A stretch of 64,000 nt of DNA from positions 186,001-250,000 of the forward strand of contig JACJZJ010000001.1 in NCBI GenBank assembly GCA_020635675.1. Direction: 5' to 3'. Shown one piece after another: positions 33,202-42,305 of this stretch. This DNA comes from Flavobacteriales bacterium (GTDB lineage: Bacteria > Bacteroidota > Bacteroidia > Flavobacteriales_F > PHOS-HE28). The translations under genes and the position numbers were made by a program. Below the pieces are notes generated by a model. That model saw only the letters and a program-made list of their open reading frames with translations. It was not told the origin of the DNA and searched no databases. Numbering within the stretch: the first letter of the stretch is position 1; the number at the start of each line of letters is the position of its first letter.

Positions 33202-33229
33202 AAGGCCTGGGAGCGATCCCGGGCCTTTT
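33202..33229 (+). terminator. Stranded original terminator of tRNA-Glu
   Basis: AAGGCCTGGGA / TCCCGGGCCTT, an 11-bp stem with one T-G pair and a GCGA loop, followed by TTTT. It starts 5 bases after the right attachment repeat, the distance at which a tRNA terminator would be expected before the island inserted. Confidence 0.8.
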
Positions 33230-33304
33230 CGCATTTCCCCCGTGATCCACACCCCCCGGTTCATCCAAACCCGCCAGTGGCGCAACCTTCGGAGGGGGGG
33301 CACG

Positions 33305-33312
33305 TATCTTTG
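33305..33312 (+). promoter_or_regulatory. Candidate promoter of the polysaccharide locus
   Basis: TATCTTTG fits TAnnTTTG and lies 91 bases before the wza-like start. No upstream TTG at the usual distance is seen. It is the only such element found between the island and the locus. Confidence 0.45.
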
Positions 33313-33403
33313 GCCTCGCTGTTCGGGATCACGGAGGCGTCCATGCGACGGTCCTTCGAGGCGGGGCACGCCCGTGGGGCCGGACGGCGAACAAAGAACC
33401 TCC

Positions 33404-34207
33404 ATGGATACTAGGTCCCTATTGCATTGGAGCGGGCTGGCGCTCCTGTTGATGTTGACGGTGGGATGTGTGGGCACCCGGAATATCAACTGGCTGCATG
33501 ACCCTTCACTGAGCAAGGGCTCGTCCAAGCTGTTCGAGAACCGGAAGTTCGAGTACCGCATCCAGGTGAACGATGTGCTGTCCATCCGGGTATTGGGCCT
33601 GGATGAACAGACCCACCGCTTTTTCAACGTGGAGAGCCGCGATGGCTTCAACGCCATGAGCGACGCCTCACTGTACGTGAACGGTTTCTCCGTGGACAAG
33701 AACGGCAACGTGCAACTGCCTACCGTTGGCAAGATCCCCGTCCAGGGACTCACGGTGGGGGAGGCCCAGGACCTTGTCCAGCGCAAGATCAACGAGTATT
33801 TCACCAATGCCACCGTGATCCTGAAGCTGGTAAGTTTCAAGATCAGCGTTCTGGGTGAGGTGAACCACCCCGGGACGTATTATATCTACAACAACCAGAT
33901 CACGGTGCTCGAGGCGCTCGCAATGGCCGGCAGCGCCACGGAGTTCGCGGACAAGAGCATCGTGACCCTTGTGCGTCAGAGCGACAAGGGTGTTCAGGCC
34001 CTGTACCTGGATATGTCGAACACGCAGCTACTGAGCTCCGAGTACTACTATCTGCTGCCCAACGATGTGATCTATGTGCCCGCGCTTCGGGCCCGGGTGG
34101 GTCGGTTGAACTTGGAACCACTGACCGTGCTCTTCGCAGGCATCAGCGCCTTGGGGATCATCGCCAACGTGCTGCTCGTGTACCAGATCAACCAGCTCAG
34201 TCAGTGA
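33404..34207 (+). CDS. Polysaccharide export outer membrane lipoprotein (Wza-like)
   Basis: A 267-residue lipoprotein from ATG at 33404 (MDTRSLLHWSGLALLLMLTVGC, lipobox LTVGC). It has a polysaccharide-export domain (FEYRIQVNDVLSIRVLGLD, VDKNGNVQLPTVGKIPVQGLTVGEAQDLVQRKI) and SLBB-type segments (FKISVLGEVNHPGTYYIYNNQITVLEALAMAG), ending in a membrane helix (VLFAGISALGIIANVLLVYQI). Wza-type proteins form the outer membrane channel for capsule or exopolysaccharide. At 267 residues it is shorter than E. coli Wza, as is common in Bacteroidetes. It overlaps the kinase gene by one base (TGATG). Confidence 0.92.
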   Translation: MDTRSLLHWSGLALLLMLTVGCVGTRNINWLHDPSLSKGSSKLFENRKFEYRIQVNDVLSIRVLGLDEQTHRFFNVESRDGFNAMSDASLYVNGFSVDKNGNVQLPTVGKIPVQGLTVGEAQDLVQRKINEYFTNATVILKLVSFKISVLGEVNHPGTYYIYNNQITVLEALAMAGSATEFADKSIVTLVRQSDKGVQALYLDMSNTQLLSSEYYYLLPNDVIYVPALRARVGRLNLEPLTVLFAGISALGIIANVLLVYQINQLSQ

Positions 34208-36549
34208 TGCGGGAACAGTCCGGAGATACCATCGACCTGCGGGCGATCTTCCGCAAGCTCACCGCCAAATGGTGGCTGTTCCTGATCACATTGGTGTTGA
34301 GCGGTGCGGCCGCCGTCGCCTATTTGAAGACCAAGCCGAAGCTCTACCGTGTGGAAGCCACCATGCTTATGAGCGAACGCAGTCGCAACAGCTTCGGGGG
34401 GGGGCAGGACGAGTTCATCAAGGGCATGTCCTTCCTCAAAAGCAACGGCGACCTGGAGGACCACATCGCCATCCTTACGTCACGCACCAATGTGGAGCGG
34501 ACCATCAAGCGTCTTGATTTCGGCATCACCTACTACGAGAAGAAGAACTTCCTGACCCAGGAGAAGTACGACTATCCACCCTTCTATGTGCACCTGGATA
34601 CCGCGGCGCTCCAGGTCACGGGCGTTCCCATACACGTTTCCGTGGATACGGGAGCGGGAACGTACCATGTGAAGGCCGAGGGAAAGAACGTCCTTCTGTA
34701 CAACGTCCAGAAGCGCACCGTGGTGGACGAATTCCTGGCGGACCTGAACGTGGACCAGACCGCCGGGATCGATGAGCCCTTTGTGGGCGACCACTTGAGC
34801 TTCTCCGTGGAATTCCCGGAGGACAGGAAGTACAGTGACAAGAGCGACTACTTCTTCTACATCAACAGTCTGGACGGCCTCGTGAAGGACTACCGGGCGA
34901 GGACCGCCGCGGACCCGCTCAGCGACGAGAGCAACATCGTGACCTTGAGCACCGTGGGCGAGGTCGTGAGCAAGGAACGGGGCTACCTGAACAAGTTGAT
35001 GGAGACCTACATCGAGGGTGAACTCTACAAGCAACAACAGAAGGGCTTCAAGACCATCAACTTCATCGACAACCAGATCGGCAATGTGTCCGACTCGCTG
35101 CGTCGTGTTGAAAGCAGCATGGAGAACTTCCGCGGACAGAGCGGAGGGATGATCAGCGCGGGCACCACTTCCGACGCGCTTTTCCAGGAGCGCAGTCGCC
35201 TGGAGGACGAACGGTCCGCGATCATGCAGAAGCGCCAGTATTGCCAGACGATATTGGAAAAGCTCCGGAGTTCCGATGACTTCCGCAACGTTGCGGCACC
35301 GTCGAGTTCCGGTATTGATGATCCCGTCCTGAACAATCTGGTCATCCAGCTCACCCAGCTCTATGCGGACCTGGCTGCGCAGAACCTGAGCACGGTCAAG
35401 AGCAATCCGACCATCATTGCGATGGAGCGGAAGATCCAGAACATCAAGTCATCGTTGGTGGAGACCGCCCAGGGACTGGTGGACCAGGCGAGCATCAGCC
35501 TGGACGAGGTCAATCGCCGCCTGGGGAACATCAACTACCAGTTCAACCAACTGCCGGAGAACGAACGGCGCCTGGTGAACATCGAAAGGAAGTTCAAGCT
35601 CAGCGACAATCTCTACAACTACCTCATGGAGAAGCGCGCCGAGGCGGGTATTGCGATCGCGTCGGACCAGGTCGACAAGTCGATCGTGGACGAGGCGCGG
35701 ATGAGCGGTTTCGGCCCCGTGGCGCCGGACCGGAAGGTGGTGATCGGCGGTGCGCTGCTGCTCGGCCTGCTTCTGCCGATGGGCTTCATCCTGGTGCGAG
35801 ACTTCTTCAATGATCGCATCGCCGACATCGATGAGCTCAAGCGCATCAGCCCCCTACCCGTGCTCACCACGATCCCCAATACCAAGCGCAAACGGATCAC
35901 GCCGGACGAGCCGAAATCCCTTCTCGCCGAATCCTTCCGGACGGCCCGGATCAACCTGCAGTACCTGAACCCGGGTGCGTCCCGTGAGGTCGTGGGCCTC
36001 ACAAGCTCCACGAGCGGCGAGGGGAAGACGTTCTGTGCGGTGAACCTGGCGACCGTGATGGCCCTGAGCGGCAAGCGAACGGTACTGATCGATGCCGACA
36101 TGCGTCGGCCGCGCGTGGTCGAAACGATGGGGCTGGCGGACGGTCCCGGTCTGTCCACCTATCTGATCGAAGGCTGCACGCTGGACGAGATGGTCCAACG
36201 CAGTGATGTGCCGGGCCTTGATGTGATCGGTGCCGGCCCGATCCCGCCGAACCCCTTGGAGCTTGTGGAGACCCCTCAATTGGCCGAACTGTTCAAACGC
36301 CTTCGCGACCGCTATGACCAGATCGTGGTGGACGCATCGCCGATGGGCCTGGTCAGTGAATTCGTGATCCTGATGCGCCACATCGACGTCACGCTCTATG
36401 TAGTGCGCCAGGGCACGACCCGCCGCGGTGCGTTGCGCCTGATCAACGAGATGTACCAGGACGGCAAGGTGAAGCACATCGACCTGTTGCTGAACGACGT
36501 GAAGGCGGGCCCGGGCTATGGCGAAGGGTACGGATACTACACCAAGTAG
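34207..36549 (+). CDS. Wzc-type polysaccharide co-polymerase and tyrosine kinase
   Basis: A 780-residue inner-membrane protein (a GTG one codon earlier is also possible). It has an N-terminal Wzz domain with TM1 (WWLFLITLVLSGAAAVAYL), a long periplasmic coiled-coil region, TM2 (VVIGGALLLGLLLPMGFILV) and a cytoplasmic BY-kinase domain. Kinase motifs: Walker A SSTSGEGKTFCAVNLA, Walker A' VLIDADMRRPRV, and a Walker B-like DQIVVDASP. The C-terminal Tyr cluster is short (GYGEGYGYYTK, four Tyr), so autophosphorylation control may be limited. It sets chain length and export together with Wza. No separate Wzb phosphatase is found nearby. Confidence 0.94.
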   Translation: MREQSGDTIDLRAIFRKLTAKWWLFLITLVLSGAAAVAYLKTKPKLYRVEATMLMSERSRNSFGGGQDEFIKGMSFLKSNGDLEDHIAILTSRTNVERTIKRLDFGITYYEKKNFLTQEKYDYPPFYVHLDTAALQVTGVPIHVSVDTGAGTYHVKAEGKNVLLYNVQKRTVVDEFLADLNVDQTAGIDEPFVGDHLSFSVEFPEDRKYSDKSDYFFYINSLDGLVKDYRARTAADPLSDESNIVTLSTVGEVVSKERGYLNKLMETYIEGELYKQQQKGFKTINFIDNQIGNVSDSLRRVESSMENFRGQSGGMISAGTTSDALFQERSRLEDERSAIMQKRQYCQTILEKLRSSDDFRNVAAPSSSGIDDPVLNNLVIQLTQLYADLAAQNLSTVKSNPTIIAMERKIQNIKSSLVETAQGLVDQASISLDEVNRRLGNINYQFNQLPENERRLVNIERKFKLSDNLYNYLMEKRAEAGIAIASDQVDKSIVDEARMSGFGPVAPDRKVVIGGALLLGLLLPMGFILVRDFFNDRIADIDELKRISPLPVLTTIPNTKRKRITPDEPKSLLAESFRTARINLQYLNPGASREVVGLTSSTSGEGKTFCAVNLATVMALSGKRTVLIDADMRRPRVVETMGLADGPGLSTYLIEGCTLDEMVQRSDVPGLDVIGAGPIPPNPLELVETPQLAELFKRLRDRYDQIVVDASPMGLVSEFVILMRHIDVTLYVVRQGTTRRGALRLINEMYQDGKVKHIDLLLNDVKAGPGYGEGYGYYTK

Positions 36550-36565
36550 CACCACGGACCACGGC

Positions 36566-37885
36566 ATGCTCCGGACCGAGGGCTTTCGGAAATACTTCGC
36601 AAACACGTCATGGATGTTCGCCGACCGCGTGGTGCGGCTGGGCACGGTGCTCGTCACCGGGATCTATATCGCACGCTATCTCGGTGATGCACAGTTCGGC
36701 CAGCTGAACTATGCCGCGGGGTTCGTAGGCCTGTTCTTCGCCCTCACTGCCATGGGGCTGGACGAGATCGTGGTGCGCGACCTCGTGAAGCACCCCGACC
36801 GAAGGGACGAACTGTTGGGGAGTGCGGCACTGATGAAGCTGCTCGGTGCCCTGCTGCTTGCCGTACTGGTCTTCGCCGGCACCTTCGTCAATCATATGGA
36901 CGGCTCCACCACGATCATGGTGATGATCATCGCCGCTGCGGAGCTGTTCAAGCCGTTCAGCGTCATCGAATACCTTTTTCAGTCCCAGGTGAAGGGCCGG
37001 TGGATATCACAGGTCAATATCGTTCAGACGCTGGTGAGCAGCGCTTTCAAACTTGCGCTTGTGGCCATCCAGGCACCGCTGATCTGGTTCGCCTGGGCCT
37101 ATGTCGTGGATACACTGGCCGCTGCGGTCGGATTTCAGGTGGCCTATTCGGGCATGGGGCTCCGCATGCGGGAATGGCGCACGAGCGCACGGGTGCTTCG
37201 GCATCTCCTGCAGCAGTCATGGCCATTGATCATTTATGGCGTGGCGCTGTTCATCCAGGCCAGGATCGACCAGGTGATGATCCATGACGTGCTCAAGCAC
37301 CGGATGGGGGAGGACGAGGCGTTCGCGCAGGTGGGCCAGTACTCGGTGGCGCTCAAGATGATCGAGGCCCTGGGTTTTGTTCCCGTGGTGGTCCAGAAGT
37401 CGTTGGCCCCTGCCATCACGCGAGCACGAATGGAGGACCGCGGAAAATACCAGGACCGACTACTGAACCAGTACCGCCTCATGTTCCTGCTCTTCCTCGT
37501 GACGGCCGTCCCCCTGTATTTCATCGCCGAGCCCCTCATCGTCTGGCTTTACAAGGAGCCCTATCGCGAGGCAGGTCACCTGCTCGCGCTCTTCGGCATA
37601 CGGCTGCTCTTCACGAACATGGGCGTGGCCAAGAGCAGCTTCATCACGAATGAGAGCCTGTTCAAGTACTCCCTGTTCACCGCATTGATAGGTGCCGGCG
37701 TGAACATCGCGATGAACTACCTGTTGATCCCGCGGTTCGAGGCCTCTGGCGCTATCATCGCCACCATCGGTTCCTTTGTGATCAGCATCTTCCTGCTCGA
37801 TCTCTTCTTCAAGGACACCCGGGCGAACTTTGGATGGATGATGAAGGGCATGTTCACCTTCTGGCGATTGCATACCGTACGATGA
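36566..37885 (+). CDS. Wzx-type polysaccharide flippase
   Basis: A 439-residue MATE/MOP-superfamily membrane protein from ATG at 36566 (MLRTEGFRKYFANTSWMFADR). About 12 hydrophobic segments are visible. The family opening (NTSWMFADRVVRLGTVLVTGIYIARYLGDAQFG) and the seventh-helix region (WPLIIYGVALFIQARIDQVMI) are typical. It moves undecaprenyl-linked repeat units across the inner membrane. The stop overlaps the start of the next gene as ATGA. Confidence 0.93.
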   Translation: MLRTEGFRKYFANTSWMFADRVVRLGTVLVTGIYIARYLGDAQFGQLNYAAGFVGLFFALTAMGLDEIVVRDLVKHPDRRDELLGSAALMKLLGALLLAVLVFAGTFVNHMDGSTTIMVMIIAAAELFKPFSVIEYLFQSQVKGRWISQVNIVQTLVSSAFKLALVAIQAPLIWFAWAYVVDTLAAAVGFQVAYSGMGLRMREWRTSARVLRHLLQQSWPLIIYGVALFIQARIDQVMIHDVLKHRMGEDEAFAQVGQYSVALKMIEALGFVPVVVQKSLAPAITRARMEDRGKYQDRLLNQYRLMFLLFLVTAVPLYFIAEPLIVWLYKEPYREAGHLLALFGIRLLFTNMGVAKSSFITNESLFKYSLFTALIGAGVNIAMNYLLIPRFEASGAIIATIGSFVISIFLLDLFFKDTRANFGWMMKGMFTFWRLHTVR

Positions 37886-39138
37886 GACCGACGGAGCAGC
37901 ATCTCGTTCCCGTGCGCCCCGCATTGTTCGATGCGTTCCCGTGCCCCCGCTGCGGTGCAACGGATGTCCACGCGGAAGGGACGTTCTTTCCCGGCATCCA
38001 TATCCTGGGGCGATATGGCTGCGCGTCCTGCGGAGCGAAGTTCCTGCGGGACCTGCCGGTGGGGTTCGCGAACGATCACCCGTTGGCGATCATGGAGGAG
38101 GATGGTAAGGTGATACATGGTCCGGAGGCCCCTTCGTGGCTGGTGCATCCGTTCACCGAGCATGCCGGCCGTATATCAGAGGATCCGGTGCGGATCGAAC
38201 GGATCATCCATCGCGAGGTGCGGACCGCCATCGTGCTGAACACCTTGGACTTCCTCTATGGGCATGTGCTGCTCAAGATCTACAACGCGCAGCACTACCT
38301 GGACCACCATCCGGAACATGGTCTGGTTATGATCGTGCCACGGATGTTCGCCTGGCTGGTGCCCAGGACCTGCGCGGAAGTGTGGGTCGTGGACCTCGGT
38401 CTGGGGCGTTCGCGCACATGGTACCGAGCCATGGACGATTTCGTGCAGGCCCAGCTCGGACGTTTCGATACCGTGCTTCTTGGCCGGGCATACAGCCATC
38501 CTGACTTCGCGAAGGTGGATATCGAACGGTTCACTGGGGTCGCTCCTTTCGCGCATGCACACATGCCGGACCGCCCCCTGCACGTCACGTTCGTCGCGCG
38601 TACGGATCGGATCTGGACCACGACACGCCTGTCGAAGTTCCTGTACCGCGCTATGGGTCGTTTGTTCGGACGACGGGCAGCGCAGGGCCCCTTCCATGCG
38701 CTCCAGGAACGGGCGATCCGGCGTTCGATCCGCCGGATCCGTAGAAAGGAACCCGATGCCACGTTCAGCATCGTCGGCCTGGCCCCCTCGGGCAGGTCCT
38801 CCATGGGGGTCGAGGACCTCCGCACCCTGCACATGGACGAGCGGATGGAGAAGGTCTGGTGTGCCGCCTATGCCCGGAGCCACGTGGTGGTCGGCGTGCA
38901 TGGCAGCAACATGCTGCTGCCAACGGCCCATGCCGGTGCCTGCGTGGAGATACTGCCCCACGACCGGGAGGAGAACATCGTGCAGGACATCTCCGTAAGA
39001 GTGGCGGACCGCCGGCAGTTGTTCCTCTACCGTTTCCTCGACGAGTTCGCGAAACCAAGGGACATCGCCCGCGTTGTGCATGCGATACATGTCCACTACG
39101 CTCAGTTCCATCGGAACCATGTTGGCAATATCTTCTGA
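37882..39138 (+). CDS. GT61-like glycosyltransferase with N-terminal zinc ribbon
   Basis: A 418-residue protein. The first 50 residues have two Cys pairs (FPCPRCGATDVHAEGTF and YGCASCGAKFL) that should form a zinc ribbon. After a central region the C-terminal part reads MEKVWCAAYARSHVVVGVHGSNMLLPTAHAGACVEILP, which resembles the nucleotide-sugar site of GT61/DUF563 transferases (GaxxxNxxF, then vvEi.P). A zinc ribbon on a glycosyltransferase is unusual. The match is by eye and partial; another GT-B family is possible. It overlaps the flippase gene by 4 bases and is followed after 3 bases by another transferase. Confidence 0.65.
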   Translation: MRPTEQHLVPVRPALFDAFPCPRCGATDVHAEGTFFPGIHILGRYGCASCGAKFLRDLPVGFANDHPLAIMEEDGKVIHGPEAPSWLVHPFTEHAGRISEDPVRIERIIHREVRTAIVLNTLDFLYGHVLLKIYNAQHYLDHHPEHGLVMIVPRMFAWLVPRTCAEVWVVDLGLGRSRTWYRAMDDFVQAQLGRFDTVLLGRAYSHPDFAKVDIERFTGVAPFAHAHMPDRPLHVTFVARTDRIWTTTRLSKFLYRAMGRLFGRRAAQGPFHALQERAIRRSIRRIRRKEPDATFSIVGLAPSGRSSMGVEDLRTLHMDERMEKVWCAAYARSHVVVGVHGSNMLLPTAHAGACVEILPHDREENIVQDISVRVADRRQLFLYRFLDEFAKPRDIARVVHAIHVHYAQFHRNHVGNIF

Positions 39139-39141
39139 CCG

Positions 39142-40140
39142 ATGAACCAGGACAAGGAACGGAAGGGCACCGATGTTCCGGTCCTGTTGACCGCGTTCGT
39201 GCGCTACGACACGGCCAACCAGGTCATGGAGGCCCTGCGGAAGATCAGGCCGGCCCGGCTGTATTTCGCATGCGACGGACCGAGGAACGCGGAGGATGTT
39301 CCGCGCTGCGAGAAGGTCCGTTCCCTCGTGGAACTGGTGGACTGGGATTGCGACCTGCACACGCGTTTCAGTGCGGTGAACAGGACCAGCAAGCAGGGTA
39401 TGTTCGAGGCGATATCATGGTTCTTCGAGCACGAGGAGGCCGGCATCATCCTGGAGGATGATATCGTGCCCTCTCCAAGCTTCTTCCCCTTCTGCGAGGA
39501 ATTGCTCCACCGGTATGCCAGCGACGAACGGGTCTGGGCGATCATCGGGAACAACCTCATGACCGAATGGCCCGTGAAGGGCGACGATTCCTATTATTTC
39601 TCAGAACACGGGTATGGCGCGTACTGGGGCTGGGCGAGTTGGCGCAGGGTCTGGCGCAAGTTCGACCTGGACATGAAGGACTGGCCCCATCTGCGTGATT
39701 CAGGTCTTCTCGATGGGTTCTTTCGCAGCGCCGCTGAAAAGCGCGAGGCGATGGTCCTCTTGGAACGGACCTGGGATGGCCGGATCCCAACGGCATGGGA
39801 CTATCAGTTCGATTACGGCCGGGTCACGAACCATGCGCTCAACATCATCCCCAACGTCAATCTGGCCCGGAACATCGGTTTCGGTGAACTGGGCACGCAT
39901 ACGGTTAAGAGCACGGACCCGCGAAACAAGGAAGAATTGCACGAGGTGACCTTCCCACTGGTGCATCCCCGGTTCATGATGGTCGATCAACAACGCGACA
40001 TGGAGTACTTCAGGCGCTACATCCGTACGCCCTATTTCCGCCTGTTCAAGGATGCGGTCAAGAAAGCCCTTCCGCAGCCGGTCAGTGAAGTGGTGACGCC
40101 TGTACTGTCCAAGCTGCAGCGCCGCCTGGGCATCGATTGA
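39142..40140 (+). CDS. GT-A glycosyltransferase, HlpA-like
   Basis: A 332-residue cytoplasmic protein. It starts with a nucleotide-sugar transferase pattern (VPVLLTAFVRYDTANQVMEALRKIRPARLYFACDGPR), then GMFEAISWFFEHEEAGIILEDDIVPSPSFF with the metal-binding EDD, and GYGAYWGWASWRRVW. This pattern is found in proteins labelled hemolytic protein HlpA-like, which are glycosyltransferases rather than hemolysins. The sugar and acceptor are unknown. It belongs to the polysaccharide operon. Confidence 0.8.
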   Translation: MNQDKERKGTDVPVLLTAFVRYDTANQVMEALRKIRPARLYFACDGPRNAEDVPRCEKVRSLVELVDWDCDLHTRFSAVNRTSKQGMFEAISWFFEHEEAGIILEDDIVPSPSFFPFCEELLHRYASDERVWAIIGNNLMTEWPVKGDDSYYFSEHGYGAYWGWASWRRVWRKFDLDMKDWPHLRDSGLLDGFFRSAAEKREAMVLLERTWDGRIPTAWDYQFDYGRVTNHALNIIPNVNLARNIGFGELGTHTVKSTDPRNKEELHEVTFPLVHPRFMMVDQQRDMEYFRRYIRTPYFRLFKDAVKKALPQPVSEVVTPVLSKLQRRLGID

Positions 40141-40174
40141 CGTCTATCTTGGACCCTGTCCGACGCGTCCTGCC

Positions 40175-41473
40175 GTGATCGTCAAGCACAAGTTGGTCAA
40201 TCTGCTCTTCCTGCTCGGGTTTCCGTGCTACGGGATCGGCAACTACTTGAGCATCAAGAACAACTTCTCGACCGGGGTGATCTTCTCGGTGCTGCCGTTC
40301 ATTCTGATCCTGGTGATCTACCTGGTGGACCTGGTCTACCGCAACAGGTTCAGTGCCAAGGTGAACCGGGTCTATCTCTACGGCATGCTCTCGATCATAT
40401 CGCTGGTGGCGAGCATGATCGTGGCGCTGCGGAATGGCATTCCTGGTGTCAATCCGGTGAACGCCACGTCGATGTGCGTGATGTTCCTGGTCCCCTTCAA
40501 TGCGACCGTGGTGCTGCACGTGTACAACCGGGCGAACGACGACTTCGATTTCGCGCGGCTGATGCTGGATGGGATCGGCCTGCTCCTCCTGGCGAACCTG
40601 GCCGGGTTCGCGGCCGGCATCGGCAACCTGGTGCACCATTTCGAAGGGCGGGTGAACCTGCCCTTCATGTTCGGCATCTATGACGGCGCGCACCTGGTGG
40701 CCTTGATGAACCTCATGCTCCTGTTCTATATCCGTGACTTCACGAACAGGCCGCTTACCTACATCGCCGCATTGCTCTTCTTCGTGGTCAACATGGGCCT
40801 TATGATGGACATCAACAGCCGGTTGTCCGTCATGATCTTCATCGTTCTTCTTGGGCTTTTCGCCTTCCGCGCCATGAAGGCGATCCGTGGGCTGTACACC
40901 ATTTCCCTGTTCACGATGCCCCTGATGATGAGCTTCAGTTTGCTCATTTATCAGGTCCTGTCACTTCCCTTCTTCACGGCCATTCTGGAACGAGTTTCCA
41001 AGGAGGATGTGACCACTTTCAACGGACGGACCTATATCTGGACCGCAGCCGCGGATTGGGCCTTGAACGACCGGACGGGGATCCTGTTCGGGAACGGATA
41101 CAAGGGCCAGTACTCCCTGCGGTTGCTGGACTTCGTGGCCGTCCTGTGGGGCGAACCGCATTCCTATAACCTGCACATGCACAGCACCTTCCTCGAGATC
41201 CTCATCGACCAGGGTGTCGTGGGTCTGGTGCTCATGTACGTCTGCATGTGGCATGCGTTCAAATTCTATCGCCGACAGTACCTGGACGGCACGAACATGT
41301 CCCCGTTGTTCGGGGCATGCGTGTACCTGCTATTCATCTGGCAGATCGACATCTTCTGCTACGGATTCGAGATCGGCGGGGCGATCTTCTATTGTCTTCT
41401 CGGAGCGGCGGCCATCGATCCGGCTTCGATCCGGCGCAGAACACGCAAATTGCAGGGCGGATACGTGGAATGA
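40175..41473 (+). CDS. O-antigen polymerase/ligase-like membrane protein (Wzy candidate)
   Basis: A 432-residue membrane protein with about 10-12 hydrophobic segments, starting at GTG 40175. The large periplasmic loop near residues 270-340 has VTTFNGRTYIWTAAADWALNDR, ILFGNGYKG and EPHSYNLHMHSTFLEILIDQGVVGLVLM, the R-x-W...G.G....H..FLE..... G pattern of the Wzy_C/O-antigen ligase family. It would polymerise repeat units in the periplasm after Wzx. The gap of 34 bases after the previous gene has no terminator, so it is in the operon. Confidence 0.85.
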   Translation: MIVKHKLVNLLFLLGFPCYGIGNYLSIKNNFSTGVIFSVLPFILILVIYLVDLVYRNRFSAKVNRVYLYGMLSIISLVASMIVALRNGIPGVNPVNATSMCVMFLVPFNATVVLHVYNRANDDFDFARLMLDGIGLLLLANLAGFAAGIGNLVHHFEGRVNLPFMFGIYDGAHLVALMNLMLLFYIRDFTNRPLTYIAALLFFVVNMGLMMDINSRLSVMIFIVLLGLFAFRAMKAIRGLYTISLFTMPLMMSFSLLIYQVLSLPFFTAILERVSKEDVTTFNGRTYIWTAAADWALNDRTGILFGNGYKGQYSLRLLDFVAVLWGEPHSYNLHMHSTFLEILIDQGVVGLVLMYVCMWHAFKFYRRQYLDGTNMSPLFGACVYLLFIWQIDIFCYGFEIGGAIFYCLLGAAAIDPASIRRRTRKLQGGYVE

Positions 41474-42297
41474 ACAGGCACGAAGGTGGCAAGCGAACGC
41501 GTGGCGTGGCGCCCGGTCGGGGTGGTCCCGGTCCGCTCGTCAGCATCGTCACCGTGGTCTTCAATGGCGCGGCCACGATCGAACGGACGATCCGGAGCGT
41601 GCTCGAACAGGAATGGACCGATATCGAGTACATCGTCGTGGACGGAGGTTCCACGGACGGCACTCTTGACATCCTCGCACGTTATGAGGACCGGATCGAC
41701 CTTTGGGTCAGTGGCAAGGACGAGGGTATCTACGATGCGATGAACAAGGGTGTGGCCCTGTGTACCGGGGAATGGATCGGGTTGATCAACGCGGACGATT
41801 GGTACGCGGCCGATGCGGTCTCGCGTGTCGTGGCCGCCGTGGCGTCCGTTCCCACTGCCAACATCGTGCACGGCGACATCGACATCCACTATCCGAACGG
41901 TGCCAGCAAGCGCAAGCACGCCAGGCTCTCGAACTTCCTGTTACGTTACTGGGAAATGGTGTTGAACCATCCCACGTTCTTCGTGAGAAGGAGCTACTAC
42001 ACGACACATCCGTTCGATATCACGATGCGCGTGGGGGGGGATCACAAATGGACCCTGCAGGCGCACTTGGAGGACCCCACCCAGTTCCACTACATACCGG
42101 AGGTGATCGCCCATTTCAGTGCGGGGGGCGCGAGCATGACCATCCCCCTGAAGCGATCGCTGAACGAGGGGCGCAAGATGTCCGACGACCTGGGGCTCGG
42201 TCCCTGGCATCGATTCCTGGGCAGTCTGGTGCGCACGGTGCTGTTCGTGCCGCAATACCTGAAGCTGATGTACAACAGGGCCATGGCCCGTCATTGA
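41470..42297 (+). CDS. Family 2 glycosyltransferase
   Basis: A 275-residue protein from ATG at 41470, which overlaps the polymerase stop as ATGA. Classic GT2 motifs: LVSIVTVVFNGAATIERTIRSVLEQ, DIEYIVVDGGSTDGTLDIL, GIYDAMNKGVALCTGEWIGLINADDWY with the metal-binding DD. The C-terminal part is consistent with membrane association (VRTVLFVPQYLKLMYNRAM). It adds one sugar of the repeat unit; the donor is unknown. Confidence 0.92.
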   Translation: MNRHEGGKRTRGVAPGRGGPGPLVSIVTVVFNGAATIERTIRSVLEQEWTDIEYIVVDGGSTDGTLDILARYEDRIDLWVSGKDEGIYDAMNKGVALCTGEWIGLINADDWYAADAVSRVVAAVASVPTANIVHGDIDIHYPNGASKRKHARLSNFLLRYWEMVLNHPTFFVRRSYYTTHPFDITMRVGGDHKWTLQAHLEDPTQFHYIPEVIAHFSAGGASMTIPLKRSLNEGRKMSDDLGLGPWHRFLGSLVRTVLFVPQYLKLMYNRAMARH

Positions 42298-42305
42298 CCG
42301 ATCCG

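Noticed and set aside
39142..40140. Hemolysin
   Set aside because: HlpA-like is a historical label; the sequence has a GT-A nucleotide-sugar pattern with EDD and no signal peptide.
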